Assembly: GCF_900109455.1 (NCBI RefSeq)
Contig: NZ_FOAG01000010.1
Span: forward strand, 58,013 to 122,012
Reading direction: 5' to 3'
Length of the DNA stretch: 64,000 bases
From: Roseovarius azorensis
GTDB taxonomy: Bacteria; Pseudomonadota; Alphaproteobacteria; Rhodobacterales; Rhodobacteraceae
The notes beneath the pieces were generated by a model. The model had not been told where the DNA came from and made no database searches. It saw only the letters and a program-made list of their open reading frames with translations. Each line of letters starts with the position of its first letter. Position 1 is the stretch's first letter. Shown one piece after another: positions 23,538 through 33,100 of this stretch. The position numbers were made by a program, and so were the translations under genes.

Positions 23538-24811
23538 TCGGCCTCATGAACGACGGTTCCTGCAACATAGGTCGCCAGCACCCTACCCTGCAATCGCGCC
23601 CCGTCAAAGGGCGTGTTCTTGGATTTCGATTTCAGCGCGAAGCGATCCAGCACAAAGGGTTTATGAGGATCGAACAGCACCAGATCAGCAGGCGCACCCA
23701 CCGCCAGTCGCCCCGAGGCCAGCCCCAGCCGCCGCGCCGGATTGAGCGCCATTGCCCGGAACAGCGTCGGCAGGTCGAGCGCCTCGGCATGATAGAGCCG
23801 GAGGGCCGCCGGAAGCAGCGTCTCCAGCGCCACCGCGCCGCTCGCCGCCTCTTCGAACGGCAGGCGCTTGGATTCCTCATCCTGCGGTGTGTGCATCGAA
23901 CTGATCGTGTCGATCAGCCCCTCGCGCAGCGCCTCGATGACGGCCTGCCGGTCCTCTTCGGCGCGCAGCGGCGGCTTGACCTTGAAAAAGGTGCGATAAT
24001 CCGAGACATCAAGCTCATTGAGCGTCAGATGATGGATCGAGGTGCCTGCGGTGATGTCCAGTCCGTTCCGCTTGGCCCGTTGCAAGGCGGGCAGCGCGCG
24101 GGCGGTGGTGATCTGATCGGCGTGATAGCGCGCGCCGGTCATCTCCAGCAGGGCTATGTCACGGTCTAGCCCCATCCGCTCGGCCATGGGCGAAACGGCG
24201 GGCAGACCGCGCAGACTTGCAAATTTGCCCGATGTTGCCGCCGCCCCCGCGCTCAGCCCCGGATCCTGCGGATGGCCGATCACCAGCGCGCCCAAGGACC
24301 GCGCATAGCTCAGCGCGCGGCTCAGCACCTTGGTGTCGGTCACAACATGGTCGCAATCGGTAAAGGCCACGGCGCCCGCATCCATCAGAAACCCGATCTC
24401 GGTCATCTCGCGGCCCTGCCGCCCCTTGGTCAGTGCCGCCATCACCAGCACATTCACCGGCGCGGCCTCATTGGCGCGGCGGGCCACGAATTCCAGCACC
24501 TCGGGACTGTCGATCGCAGGCAGCGTATCGGGCCGCGTCGCCATCGTCGTCACCCCGCCCGCAGCGGCAGCCAGCCCGGCAGAGCGATAGCTTTCCTTGT
24601 GCCGCTCGCCCGGCTCGCAGACCTTGACACCGATATCGACGATGCCGGGGGCAAGGCAATGGCCACCGCAGTCGACCACGGTATCGGCCTGCGGCGCACC
24701 CTCGGCCCCCCGCCCGGCAATCACCCCCTTGTCGATCAAGAGCCAGCCCGGTGCATCCGTCCCCGCCTCGGGGTCGATCAGACGGGCATCAATAAACAGC
24801 GTGCGGGTCAT
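23534..24811 (-). CDS. PyrC', dihydroorotase-like protein lacking metal ligands
   Basis: A 425-residue amidohydrolase-fold protein with clear type I dihydroorotase ancestry (APGIVDIGVKVCEPGERHKE). The metal-binding HxH is lost: positions 61 and 63 are G and K. The catalytic Asp of the DHAPH motif is M306 (SSMHTPQ). H180 and H230 remain. It therefore should not be an active dihydroorotase. The family precedent is the inactive PyrC' that assembles with PyrB in Pseudomonas-type aspartate transcarbamoylase; pyrB lies 0.8 kb upstream on the same strand. An active pyrC should exist elsewhere in the genome. Confidence 0.88.
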   Translation of the reverse strand: MTRTLFIDARLIDPEAGTDAPGWLLIDKGVIAGRGAEGAPQADTVVDCGGHCLAPGIVDIGVKVCEPGERHKESYRSAGLAAAAGGVTTMATRPDTLPAIDSPEVLEFVARRANEAAPVNVLVMAALTKGRQGREMTEIGFLMDAGAVAFTDCDHVVTDTKVLSRALSYARSLGALVIGHPQDPGLSAGAAATSGKFASLRGLPAVSPMAERMGLDRDIALLEMTGARYHADQITTARALPALQRAKRNGLDITAGTSIHHLTLNELDVSDYRTFFKVKPPLRAEEDRQAVIEALREGLIDTISSMHTPQDEESKRLPFEEAASGAVALETLLPAALRLYHAEALDLPTLFRAMALNPARRLGLASGRLAVGAPADLVLFDPHKPFVLDRFALKSKSKNTPFDGARLQGRVLATYVAGTVVHEAE

Positions 24812-24845
24812 GAACCACTCTTTCTCTTATCATTTCGCAACGCGC

Positions 24846-24947
24846 TCATGCCGCCACCCAGATCATGACCAAGGTCAGGGCGGCAATCACCAGCAATGCG
24901 ATCATGGCGATCCGGCCGGACATCCTTGGATCTTTCGGCTCCTGCAT
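24846..24947 (-). CDS. 33-residue single-helix membrane peptide (small ORF)
   Basis: ATG at 24945-24947, TGA at 24846-24848. The peptide begins MQEPKDPRMSGR and then forms one strong membrane helix (IAMIALLVIAALTLVMIWVAA). GGAG lies about 11 bases upstream. It sits between the hypothetical gene after pyrB and pyrC', 34 bp before the latter, on the same strand. The charged N-terminus plus single helix is a typical small membrane protein design. Too short for default gene callers. Confidence 0.5.
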   Translation of the reverse strand: MQEPKDPRMSGRIAMIALLVIAALTLVMIWVAA

Positions 24948-24985
24948 CGTCGGTCTCACTCCATACCTGACGCCGTCGGCGCCCG

Positions 24986-25000
24986 CTCGTCATCGACGAG
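24986..25000. other. Hairpin between the pyrB-linked hypothetical gene and the small ORF
   Basis: CTCGTC-ATC-GACGAG, a perfect 6-bp stem with an outer CGCCG/CGGCG pair (24971-25009 region). It could terminate or attenuate transcription between the pyrB and pyrC' parts of the block; no T tract is visible. Confidence 0.3.
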
Positions 25001-25038
25001 ACCGGCGGCGTGTGGCATCGCACGGAGCGAAGCGCCCA

Positions 25039-25572
25039 TCACAACTTCACCGCCAGTCCGATCACCAGCGCCAGCACCGCTGCCATGATCGCGAAAAAGC
25101 CAAAGGCCAGCCACCGCGCCGCCCGTTGCCGTCCCGCCCGCTTGCCGGCGCCAGCCACAAGCCCGCCCTCGGCGCCACCACCGGGCATGGGCGCGAACCG
25201 CACCGGAGCCACCTCCTCGGCAAAACGTCCGACAAGTCGCAGCGCCGCCTCGACCCGCATCTCCGTCGCGCGGCCCGCGAAGGCGCGCGACGGCAGGATC
25301 AGCACCCGGCCTGTCAGCCCGTTCAACTGCCCGCGCATCGGCTCCAGATCCGCAGCACCGATGCCATGCCCCTCGGCCAGATAATCCGCCAGCGGAAGAT
25401 CCTGCAGATCCCCAAGATCGAACAACTCAATTTCCTCGGTTCGCAGCGCGCCCCCCGCGCCTAGTGCCGCCAGCACCGCCTCGTCGGCGAGCGGCGCATC
25501 CGGATTCTCGATCACTGCAAAGACGCGCACCACATGCGCCTCCTGCGCGGGTATATTCAGCACCATGCTCAT
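25039..25572 (-). CDS. Tail-anchored hypothetical protein downstream of pyrB
   Basis: 177 residues: a soluble N-terminal part of about 145 residues (many Asp/Glu, with [20 protein letters not shown] and [24 protein letters not shown]), then a basic linker and one C-terminal membrane helix (about 152-175). The ATG overlaps the pyrB stop (ATGA). The topology suggests a cytoplasmic domain tethered to the membrane. I know no family for it. The translational coupling hints at a link to pyrimidine synthesis. Confidence 0.7.
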   Translation of the reverse strand: MSMVLNIPAQEAHVVRVFAVIENPDAPLADEAVLAALGAGGALRTEEIELFDLGDLQDLPLADYLAEGHGIGAADLEPMRGQLNGLTGRVLILPSRAFAGRATEMRVEAALRLVGRFAEEVAPVRFAPMPGGGAEGGLVAGAGKRAGRQRAARWLAFGFFAIMAAVLALVIGLAVKL

Positions 25573-26510
25573 CCGGCCCGCCGCGCACGCAGGTTGCGCG
25601 CCAGAAGATCCATCGCCGCCATGCGCACCGCCACCCCCATCTCGACCTGATCCTGAATGACCGAGCGGTTGATGTCGTCGGCGATCTCGCCGTCGATCTC
25701 CACGCCGCGATTCATCGGCCCTGGGTGCATGACGATGGCATCAGGCTTGGCGTAGCCCAGCTTTTCCGCGTCAAGCCCGTAGCGGTGATAATATTCCCGC
25801 TCCGACGGGATGAACCCGCCATCCATCCGCTCTTTCTGAAGGCGCAGCATCATCACCACATCGACGCCGTCAAGCCCCGCGCGCATATCGTCGTAAACCT
25901 CGACACCGAACTCCTCGATCCCCGCAGGCATCAGCGTCGGCGGACCAATGAGGCGCACCCGGCTCTCCATCCTGCCCAAGAGCAGGATGTTCGACCGCGC
26001 CACTCGAGAATGTGCGATATCGCCGCAGATCGCGATGTTCAGCCGGTGCAGCCGCCCCTTGGCGCGCCGAATCGTCAACGCATCGAGCAGCGCCTGCGTG
26101 GGATGCTCGTGCCGCCCGTCGCCCGCGTTCAGCACCGCGCACCGCACCTTCTGCGCCAAGAGATCCACCGCGCCCGACTGCGGGTGTCGCACCACCAGCA
26201 GATCGGGATGCATGGCGTTGAGCGTCAGCGCAGTGTCGATCAGCGTCTCGCCTTTCTTCAAAGAGCTGGCCTGCATCGCCATGTTCATCACATCCGCGCC
26301 CAGCCGCTTGCCGGCCAGTTCGAAACTGGCCTGCGTGCGGGTCGATGCCTCGAAAAACATGTTGATCTGCGTGAGACCCGCCAGCGCGTCACCATGTTTC
26401 GTATCGCTGCGATTGAGGGTCACATACTCCTCGGCCAGATCGAGGATCGCAGTGATGTTCTCAGGCGCCAGCGGCTCGATCCCCAAGAGATGCGCGTGTG
26501 GAAAACTCAT
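25569..26510 (-). CDS. pyrB: Aspartate carbamoyltransferase catalytic subunit
   Basis: A 313-residue enzyme that condenses carbamoyl phosphate with aspartate in pyrimidine synthesis. Carbamoyl-phosphate-binding [13 protein letters not shown], the SLKKGETL loop, [15 protein letters not shown] and HPGPMNRG are all intact. The start at 26508-26510 (MSFPHAHLL) follows GGAGG. No pyrI regulatory subunit is nearby. With the inactive PyrC' encoded downstream, a class A-type PyrB-PyrC' complex is expected. Confidence 0.96.
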   Translation of the reverse strand: MSFPHAHLLGIEPLAPENITAILDLAEEYVTLNRSDTKHGDALAGLTQINMFFEASTRTQASFELAGKRLGADVMNMAMQASSLKKGETLIDTALTLNAMHPDLLVVRHPQSGAVDLLAQKVRCAVLNAGDGRHEHPTQALLDALTIRRAKGRLHRLNIAICGDIAHSRVARSNILLLGRMESRVRLIGPPTLMPAGIEEFGVEVYDDMRAGLDGVDVVMMLRLQKERMDGGFIPSEREYYHRYGLDAEKLGYAKPDAIVMHPGPMNRGVEIDGEIADDINRSVIQDQVEMGVAVRMAAMDLLARNLRARRAG

Positions 26511-26677
26511 GCCGCCTCCGATCCGGTTTCCAACGCTTTTAAAACCCGCACCGCCCATGAGCAAGGCAGGGTTTCAGCCATCCTCAAATGCCTGCTTTCA
26601 TCGTACTGCAGATACTCATGCCCCCTGCGCCACCATCACCTCTTTCACGCCCCGCCGAGGCAGGATAGCCTCGCGCC

Positions 26678-27457
26678 ATGGAATCGATGCTCAGCCCGCA
26701 TGACACCCTTGCCTGCCTGGCCTGGCAGATCGAACTTGGCGCGACCGAGGCTGTCTCGGACGCGCCGCTCAATCGTTACGACCTGCCCGAAAAATCCGCC
26801 AGACCCGCGCCAGAGCCGGTTACACCCCCTCCGGGCGTGGCACTGCACGCCGATCCCGTGACCGACGCACAGCGCGCTGCCGCTGCCGCGACCACGCTGG
26901 ACGCGCTGCAATCGGCCCTCGCGGCCTATCCACATTGCGATCTCAGACGCGGCGCGCGCAATCTGGTGTTCTGCGATGGTACTCCCGCCGCCCGCGTCAT
27001 GGTCATTGGCGAGGCACCGGGCCGCGACGAGGATCTGCAGGGCAAGCCCTTTGTCGGCCGCGCCGGACAGCTTCTGGACCGGATGTTCGCCGCCATCGGC
27101 CTGTCGCGCGGCGCGGATCGCCCCGACGAGGCGCTTTATATCACCAATGTCCTGCCCTGGCGCCCGCCACAGAACCGCGATCCCAGCCCCGAGGAAATCG
27201 CCATGATGCGTCCCTTCATGCAGCGCCATGTGGCGCTTGCCGATCCCGACCTCATCGTGCTCATGGGCAATATCAGTTGCGAGGCAGGATTGGGGCGGCG
27301 CGGCATCACCCGGCTGCGCGGACACTGGGCCGAGGCCTATGGCAAACCCGCGCTGCCAATGTTTCACCCCGCCTATCTCTTGCGCAGCCCGCACGCCAAG
27401 CGCGAGGCTTGGGCAGATCTTCTGGCGCTCAGGGCGCGACTGGGAGGCAGCAAGTGA
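26678..27457 (+). CDS. Uracil-DNA glycosylase, family 4-like
   Basis: 259 residues. A low-complexity proline/alanine linker (about 35-70) precedes the catalytic domain. The active-site motif GEAPGRDEDLQGKPF starts at residue 111 and the second motif is HPAYLLRSPHAK. Cysteines C87 and C99 are candidates for part of the [4Fe-4S] cluster; their spacing is unusual compared with the C-x2-C of classical family 4, so cluster binding needs checking. It excises uracil from DNA. Its stop overlaps the lysE GTG by four bases. Confidence 0.87.
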   Translation: MESMLSPHDTLACLAWQIELGATEAVSDAPLNRYDLPEKSARPAPEPVTPPPGVALHADPVTDAQRAAAAATTLDALQSALAAYPHCDLRRGARNLVFCDGTPAARVMVIGEAPGRDEDLQGKPFVGRAGQLLDRMFAAIGLSRGADRPDEALYITNVLPWRPPQNRDPSPEEIAMMRPFMQRHVALADPDLIVLMGNISCEAGLGRRGITRLRGHWAEAYGKPALPMFHPAYLLRSPHAKREAWADLLALRARLGGSK

Positions 27458-28074
27458 TCCTAGATCCGCTGACCCTTCTGGCCTTCATCCCTGCCGGTCT
27501 CGCGCTCAACCTGACGCCGGGCGCGGACATGATGTTCTGCCTTGGTCTCGGCCTGCGCGCGGGGCCGCGCCCCGCCGTCGCCGCCAGCGCCGGGATCGCC
27601 GCGGGCGGCATGGTGCATGTAACGCTCGCGGGTCTCGGTCTCGGCGCCATGATCGCCGCCCTGCCCTGGGCCTTTGACGCGATCCGCTGGATCGGCGTGG
27701 CCTATCTTCTGTGGCTGGCGTGGAACGCCCTGCGCCAATGCCCGCAAAGCTCCACCGTCGCGCCGATGCGCGCCGCCCGCGCCTTTCGCGAGGGGATGGT
27801 GGTCAACCTGACCAACCCCAAGGTGATCCTCTTCGTGCTCGCCTTCGTGCCACAGTTCATTGACCCCGCCCACGCCATCCTGCCGCAGTTCCTGATCTAC
27901 GGCCTCGTGCTGGCGCTCGGCGGGTTTGTCATCAACGGTGCGGTCGGCGTCTTTGCCGGGGGGCTTGGCCGCAGCATGGCGACCTCACCGCGTTTCACCC
28001 GCGGCCTCGGCCTGGTCTCGGCGGCGATATTTGCCAGCCTTGCCGCACGTCTCGCGTTACTGCAACGGAGTTGA
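27454..28074 (+). CDS. LysE/RhtB-family exporter
   Basis: A 206-residue inner-membrane protein with six hydrophobic segments. The N-terminus LLAFIPAGLALNLTPGADMMFCLGLGLRAG is the LysE/RhtB signature region, and MVVNLTNPKVILFVLAFVPQFI the second conserved block. Family members export amino acids such as threonine, homoserine or lysine; the substrate is not predictable. The GTG start overlaps the glycosylase stop. moaB follows 6 bp later. Confidence 0.92.
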   Translation: MILDPLTLLAFIPAGLALNLTPGADMMFCLGLGLRAGPRPAVAASAGIAAGGMVHVTLAGLGLGAMIAALPWAFDAIRWIGVAYLLWLAWNALRQCPQSSTVAPMRAARAFREGMVVNLTNPKVILFVLAFVPQFIDPAHAILPQFLIYGLVLALGGFVINGAVGVFAGGLGRSMATSPRFTRGLGLVSAAIFASLAARLALLQRS

Positions 28075-28080
28075 ACAACC

Positions 28081-28623
28081 ATGTCCCGCATCGACGACAG
28101 CAAGGAATTCATCCCGATCCGCATCGCCGTCCTGACGGTCTCGGATACCCGCGACATGGCGCAGGATCGTTCCGGCGCGACGCTGGTCGAGCGGATCGAG
28201 AGCGCGGGCCACATTCTCGCCGACCGGATGATCGTGCGCGACGAGCGCGACCAGATCGCCGCACAGCTGCGCGAATGGGTGACAAGCCCCGAGGTGGATG
28301 TGGTGATCTCGACCGGCGGCACCGGGCTGACCGGGCGCGACGTGACAATCGAGGCGCATCGCGATGTCTACGAGAAAGAGATTACCGCCTTCGGCACCGT
28401 GTTCACCATCATCTCGATGCAGAAGATCGGCACCTCGGCGGTGCAGAGCCGCGCCACCGGGGGTGTGGCGGGCGGTACCTATCTCTTTGCTCTGCCCGGC
28501 AGCCCTGGTGCCTGCCGCGACGCATGGGACGAAATTCTCAGATGGCAGCTCGATTACCGCCACATGCCCTGCAATTTCGTCGAGATCCTCCCGCGTCTCG
28601 ACGAACACAAGCGCCGGAAATAG
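28081..28623 (+). CDS. moaB: Molybdenum cofactor biosynthesis protein B
   Basis: A 180-residue MoaB/MogA-fold protein that adenylylates molybdopterin before metal insertion. Signature residues are VLTVSDTRD, STGGTGLTGRDVT (about 77-89) and LPGSPGACRDAW. In alphaproteobacteria this single protein usually replaces MogA. It begins 6 bp after the exporter gene, so it is probably read through from that operon, though the functions are not obviously linked. Confidence 0.93.
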   Translation: MSRIDDSKEFIPIRIAVLTVSDTRDMAQDRSGATLVERIESAGHILADRMIVRDERDQIAAQLREWVTSPEVDVVISTGGTGLTGRDVTIEAHRDVYEKEITAFGTVFTIISMQKIGTSAVQSRATGGVAGGTYLFALPGSPGACRDAWDEILRWQLDYRHMPCNFVEILPRLDEHKRRK

Positions 28624-28725
28624 GCCTCGCCTGCGTTTGACGACCATGTGGCTTGGCTTTTCGCCAGCCGGGGTTAAATTGAATTGGGTCCGTCCAACAG
28701 ACCGTACCAGCAAGGGTTGCGCGCC

Positions 28726-30180
28726 ATGCGGTTTCTGCGTCAGGGCCTGACCGGGCTCTTTCTTCTGTCGCTGACATTGGGCCTTCTGGCCTATGCCGGG
28801 CAGACAATCATGAGCGCGATCGAAGAGCGCCTGAGCCGCGAAACCCGCGTGCCCGAACGCCGCGAGCGCGTCTTTGCCGTGCGCACCACGCTGGCCACCG
28901 AGGCCACGATCACCCCGGAACTCACCGCCTTTGGCCAGATTCAGAGCCGCCGCACCCTCGAAATCCGTGCTCAGGCCACCGGCACCATCACGGAACTGTC
29001 TCCCGATTTCATTGAAGGGGGCCAGGTGCGGGCCGGACAGTTCCTGGCCCGCATAGACCCCGCCGACGCCCAATCCGCGCTTGACCGCGCCCGCACCGAT
29101 CTGATGGACGCGCGCGCCGAAGAACGCGAGGCCGCCCGCGCCCTGACACTGGCGCAGGACGAACTGGCCGCCCGCCGCGATCAGGCCGCGTTGCAAGAGC
29201 GCGCGCTGGCCCGCCAGCGCGATCTGGAATCGCGCGGCGTGGGCACGCTTACCGCCGTCGAGACCGCCGAATACAACGTGGTGCAGGCGCGTCAGGCGGT
29301 TCTGGCCGGGCGTCAGGCGCTGGCGCAGGCCGAGGCGCGTGTCGATCAGGCAGCAACCGCCGCCGCGCGCGCCAAACTGGCCCTGTCAGAGGCCGAGCGC
29401 CGCCTTGCCGAAACCCGTATCAACGCCGGTTTCAGCGGCACGCTCAGCGATGTGACGCTGGTTGCAGGCCGTCTGGTGTCGGCCAATGAGCAACTGGCGC
29501 GACTGGTCGATGGTACGGCTCTGGAGGTGGCCTTTCGTGTCTCCACCCCGCAATATGCCCGCCTGCTGGACGACAGCGGCGCGCTGCTGCCCGCGCCCGT
29601 CACCGCCACGCTGGACGCCTTTGGCCTCGATCTCACCGCGACGGGAACCGTCACCCGCCAATCGGCGGCGGTGGGTGAGGGCCAGACCGGGCGGCTGATC
29701 TTTGCGACGCTCGACAGCGCTCCGGCGATGAAGCCCGGCGATTTCGTGACCGTCACAGTCGAGGAACCTCGGCTCGAACGCGTTGTCCACCTGCCCGCGG
29801 ATGCTCTGGGACCGGACGGCACGGTTCTGGTGCTGGATACCGGGGACCGGCTCGAGGCCCTGCCGGTCAACGTTCTGCGCCGTCAGGGCAACGATGTCCT
29901 GGTGCGTGGCGAAGGGCTTTCGGGGCGCGCGGTGGTCCGCGACCGCACCCCCGTGCTTGGACCCGGCATCAAGGTCCGCCCACTGCCCACCGCACCCGAT
30001 GAGGAAACGGACGAGGAAACCGTGACCCTGACCCCCGACCGGCGCGCGCGGCTGGTGGCCTACGTCGAAAGTAGCCCCGACATGCCCGATGCGGTCAAAC
30101 AGCGCCTGCTCGCGCAACTTGGTCAGCCGCAGGTGCCCGCGCAGATGGTCGAGCGGCTGGAACGCCGGATCGGCGGCTGA
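28726..30180 (+). CDS. RND efflux periplasmic adaptor subunit (membrane fusion protein)
   Basis: 484 residues from ATG 28726. It has an N-terminal signal anchor (about 7-26), a beta-barrel/lipoyl half (TAFGQIQSRRTLEIRAQATG) and a long alpha-helical hairpin rich in Ala/Arg/Glu (about 115-235). A second lipoyl half with AETRINAGFSGTLSDV and a membrane-proximal domain follow. An unusual acidic stretch (DEETDEETVT) and a short helical tail end the protein. It bridges the inner-membrane RND pump encoded 3 bp downstream to an outer-membrane channel not encoded here. Substrate unknown. Confidence 0.9.
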   Translation: MRFLRQGLTGLFLLSLTLGLLAYAGQTIMSAIEERLSRETRVPERRERVFAVRTTLATEATITPELTAFGQIQSRRTLEIRAQATGTITELSPDFIEGGQVRAGQFLARIDPADAQSALDRARTDLMDARAEEREAARALTLAQDELAARRDQAALQERALARQRDLESRGVGTLTAVETAEYNVVQARQAVLAGRQALAQAEARVDQAATAAARAKLALSEAERRLAETRINAGFSGTLSDVTLVAGRLVSANEQLARLVDGTALEVAFRVSTPQYARLLDDSGALLPAPVTATLDAFGLDLTATGTVTRQSAAVGEGQTGRLIFATLDSAPAMKPGDFVTVTVEEPRLERVVHLPADALGPDGTVLVLDTGDRLEALPVNVLRRQGNDVLVRGEGLSGRAVVRDRTPVLGPGIKVRPLPTAPDEETDEETVTLTPDRRARLVAYVESSPDMPDAVKQRLLAQLGQPQVPAQMVERLERRIGG

Positions 30181-30183
30181 CCC

Positions 30184-33100
30184 ATGGCCCGCCTGCTGTC
30201 TTATTTCACCCGCCACCGCACTGCGGCAAACCTGTTGCTGGTCCTGATGCTGGTGCTTGGCTTGGCCACCCTGCCGCGAATGCGCGCGCAGTTCTTTCCC
30301 GACGTGGTGATCGACAACGTCACCGTCTCGGTCGCGTGGGAGGGGGCCAGCGCCGAGGATGTCGACAACGCAATCGTCCAGATTCTTGAACCGGCCCTGC
30401 TGGCGGTCGAGGGGGGCGAAAGCTCGAACGCCAGCAGCCGCGAGAACAGCGCCAGCATCACGCTGGACTTCGAGCCCGGCTGGGACATGAGCCGTGCCAC
30501 GAACGAGGTGCAGGCGGCGCTCGATGTGATCACCACCCTGCCCGACGAGGCCGAGGAACCCGTGATCCGGCGCGGCGCGTGGCGCGACCGGGTGACAGAT
30601 GTGGTAATCACCGGCCCCGTGGGCACCGAGCAACTGGCGCGGTTGGCGGATGAGTTCGTGACCCGACTCTTTGACGCAGGCGTGACCCGCACCACCATCC
30701 AGGGCGTCGCAGCGCCCGAAACCATCGTCGAGGTGCCCGGCACCAACCTCATCGCCCATGACATCACCATGGCCGAAATCGCCGCCGCCATCGCCACCGG
30801 GGTCAGCACCGATCCCGCCGGTGACATGACCGGAGCAAATACCCGCGTGCGCACCGGCACCGAAAAACGCAGCCCGCGCGATCTGGCCACCATCCCCCTG
30901 CGTTCCACCCCCGACGGCACCACGCTCACCATTGGCGATGTTGCCCGCATCCGGGTCGAGGGGGCGACCCGTAATCTCGCCTATTATGTGGGCGATGCCC
31001 CGGCCATATCGCTGCGCGTCGACCGCTCGGCGCAGGGCGATGCGATCAGGATTCAGGCGCAGGTCCAGACCATCGCCGACCAGATGACCGACACCCTGCC
31101 CGAGGGCGTGACCATCGACCTGATCCGCACCCGCGCCGAGGCTATTTCCGGCCGACTCAGCATGTTGCTCGATAATGCGATGACCGGCCTTGCGCTTGTC
31201 GTGGGGTTGCTGTTTCTCTTTCTCAACGCGCGCACCGCGTTCTGGGTGGCGGCGGGGATTCCGGTGGCGATGCTTGGCGCGATCGCGCTGATGTATGCCG
31301 CCGGTCTCACGCTCAACATGATTTCGCTCTTCGCGCTCATCATCACGCTTGGCATCGTGGTGGATGATGCAATCGTCGTTGGCGAACATGCCGATGCACG
31401 TCACCGGAAACTGGGTGAACCCCCGCCGTTGGCCGCCGAACGCGCCGCCACGCGCATGGCGCTGCCGGTCTTTTCGGCGACTCTGACCACCCTTATTGCG
31501 TTTTTCGGGCTGGGCTTTATCGGCGGGCGGTTCGGCGATCTCATCTATGACATCCCCTTCACCGTCATCGCCGTGCTGCTGGCGAGCCTCATTGAGTGTT
31601 TTCTGATCCTGCCCAACCACATGGCGCATGCGCTGGCCCACTCCGCCAGGCAGCATTGGTATGACATCCCCAGCCGGGTGATGAATCGCGAGTTCACCAG
31701 GATGCGCGACCGCGTCTTTCGCCCGTTTATCGCCTGGGTAATCCACGCGCGCTATGTGGTGGTGGCCACGGCGCTGGTGCTGCTGGCCACGCAGATCGCC
31801 AGCTTCATCCGCGGTGATGTCACATGGCGGTTCTTCAACGCGCCCGAACAGGGCACTGTTTCGGGCAATTTCGCGATGGTGCCAGGGGCCACCCGTGCGG
31901 ATGCTCTCGCGCAGATGCGCGAGATGCAGCGCGCCACCGAGACGCTCGGCGCGGAATACGAAGAGCGGTACGGCACCAACCCGCTGGCCTATGTGGTGGC
32001 GCAGCTGGGCGGCACCGCGGGGCGCGGACTGGCCGGATCCGACACCCGCGACTCGGACCTGCTGGGCGGTATTTCCATCGAACTGATCGACGCCGACCTG
32101 CGCCCCTATTCCAGCTTTGCCTTTGTCGCCGACCTGCAGGACCGGGTGCCGCAACTGCCGCTCACCGAAACGCTCAGCTTTCGCGGCGCGCGCTCCGGCC
32201 CCGGCGGCGATGCGCTTGACGTGCAGATCTACGGCGCCACCGCCGAAGAGCTGAAAGCCGCCGCCGAGGCGCTGAAATCCGCGCTTGGACGCTATGCCGA
32301 GGTCTCGGCGCTCGAAGACAACCTTGCCTATGACAAGTCCGAACTCATCCTCGACCTGACCCCACAGGGGCGGGCGCTCGGCATCAGCACCGATGACCTT
32401 GGCCGTATCCTGCGCCACCGCGTGAACGGAATCGAGGCGGCGACCTATCCCGACGGCCCGCGCTCTGCCACGGTGCGCGTCGAACTGCCGGAAGAAGACC
32501 TTGCCGCCGATTTTCTCGACCGGATGCTACTGCGCACGCCCGCGGGCGGCCATGTCCTGCTGGCCGATGTCGTCAGCGTGACATCGCGCACCGGCTTTGC
32601 CACCGTGCGACGCGAGAACGGGCTGCGGGTCGTCACGGTGACCGGCGACATCTCCGAGGACGACCCCGCCCGCGCCGCCGAAATCATGCAGGCGTTGCAA
32701 ACCGAAATCCTGCCCGCCATCGCCAGCGAGCATCAGATCGAGTATCGCCTTGCGGGCCTGTCGGAACAGGAGGACGAATTCATGGCCGACGCCCGCCTCG
32801 GCCTCATGCTCACGCTGCTGGGTATCTATCTTGTGCTGTCGCTCGTGTTCTCCAGCTGGACCCGGCCACTGGTGGTCATGGCAATTATCCCCTTTGGCCT
32901 TGTCGGCACGATCTGGGGCCACGCGCAATGGAATGTGCCGCTCTCGATGTTCACCGTCGTGGGCCTTCTGGGCATGACCGGCATCATCATCAATGATTCC
33001 ATCGTCCTGGTCACCTCGATCGACGAATACGCCCGCGAGCGCGGCATCGTGCCCGCCATCATCGAGGGCACGGCAGATCGCCTGCGCGCCGTGGTGCTGA

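Noticed and set aside
29386..32418. Open minus-strand frame of about 1,010 codons opposite the efflux genes
   Set aside because: It is antisense to two genes with clear RND adaptor and pump motifs, and its translation is low-complexity (His/Gly/Arg-rich). Long antisense frames are expected in GC-rich codon-biased DNA.
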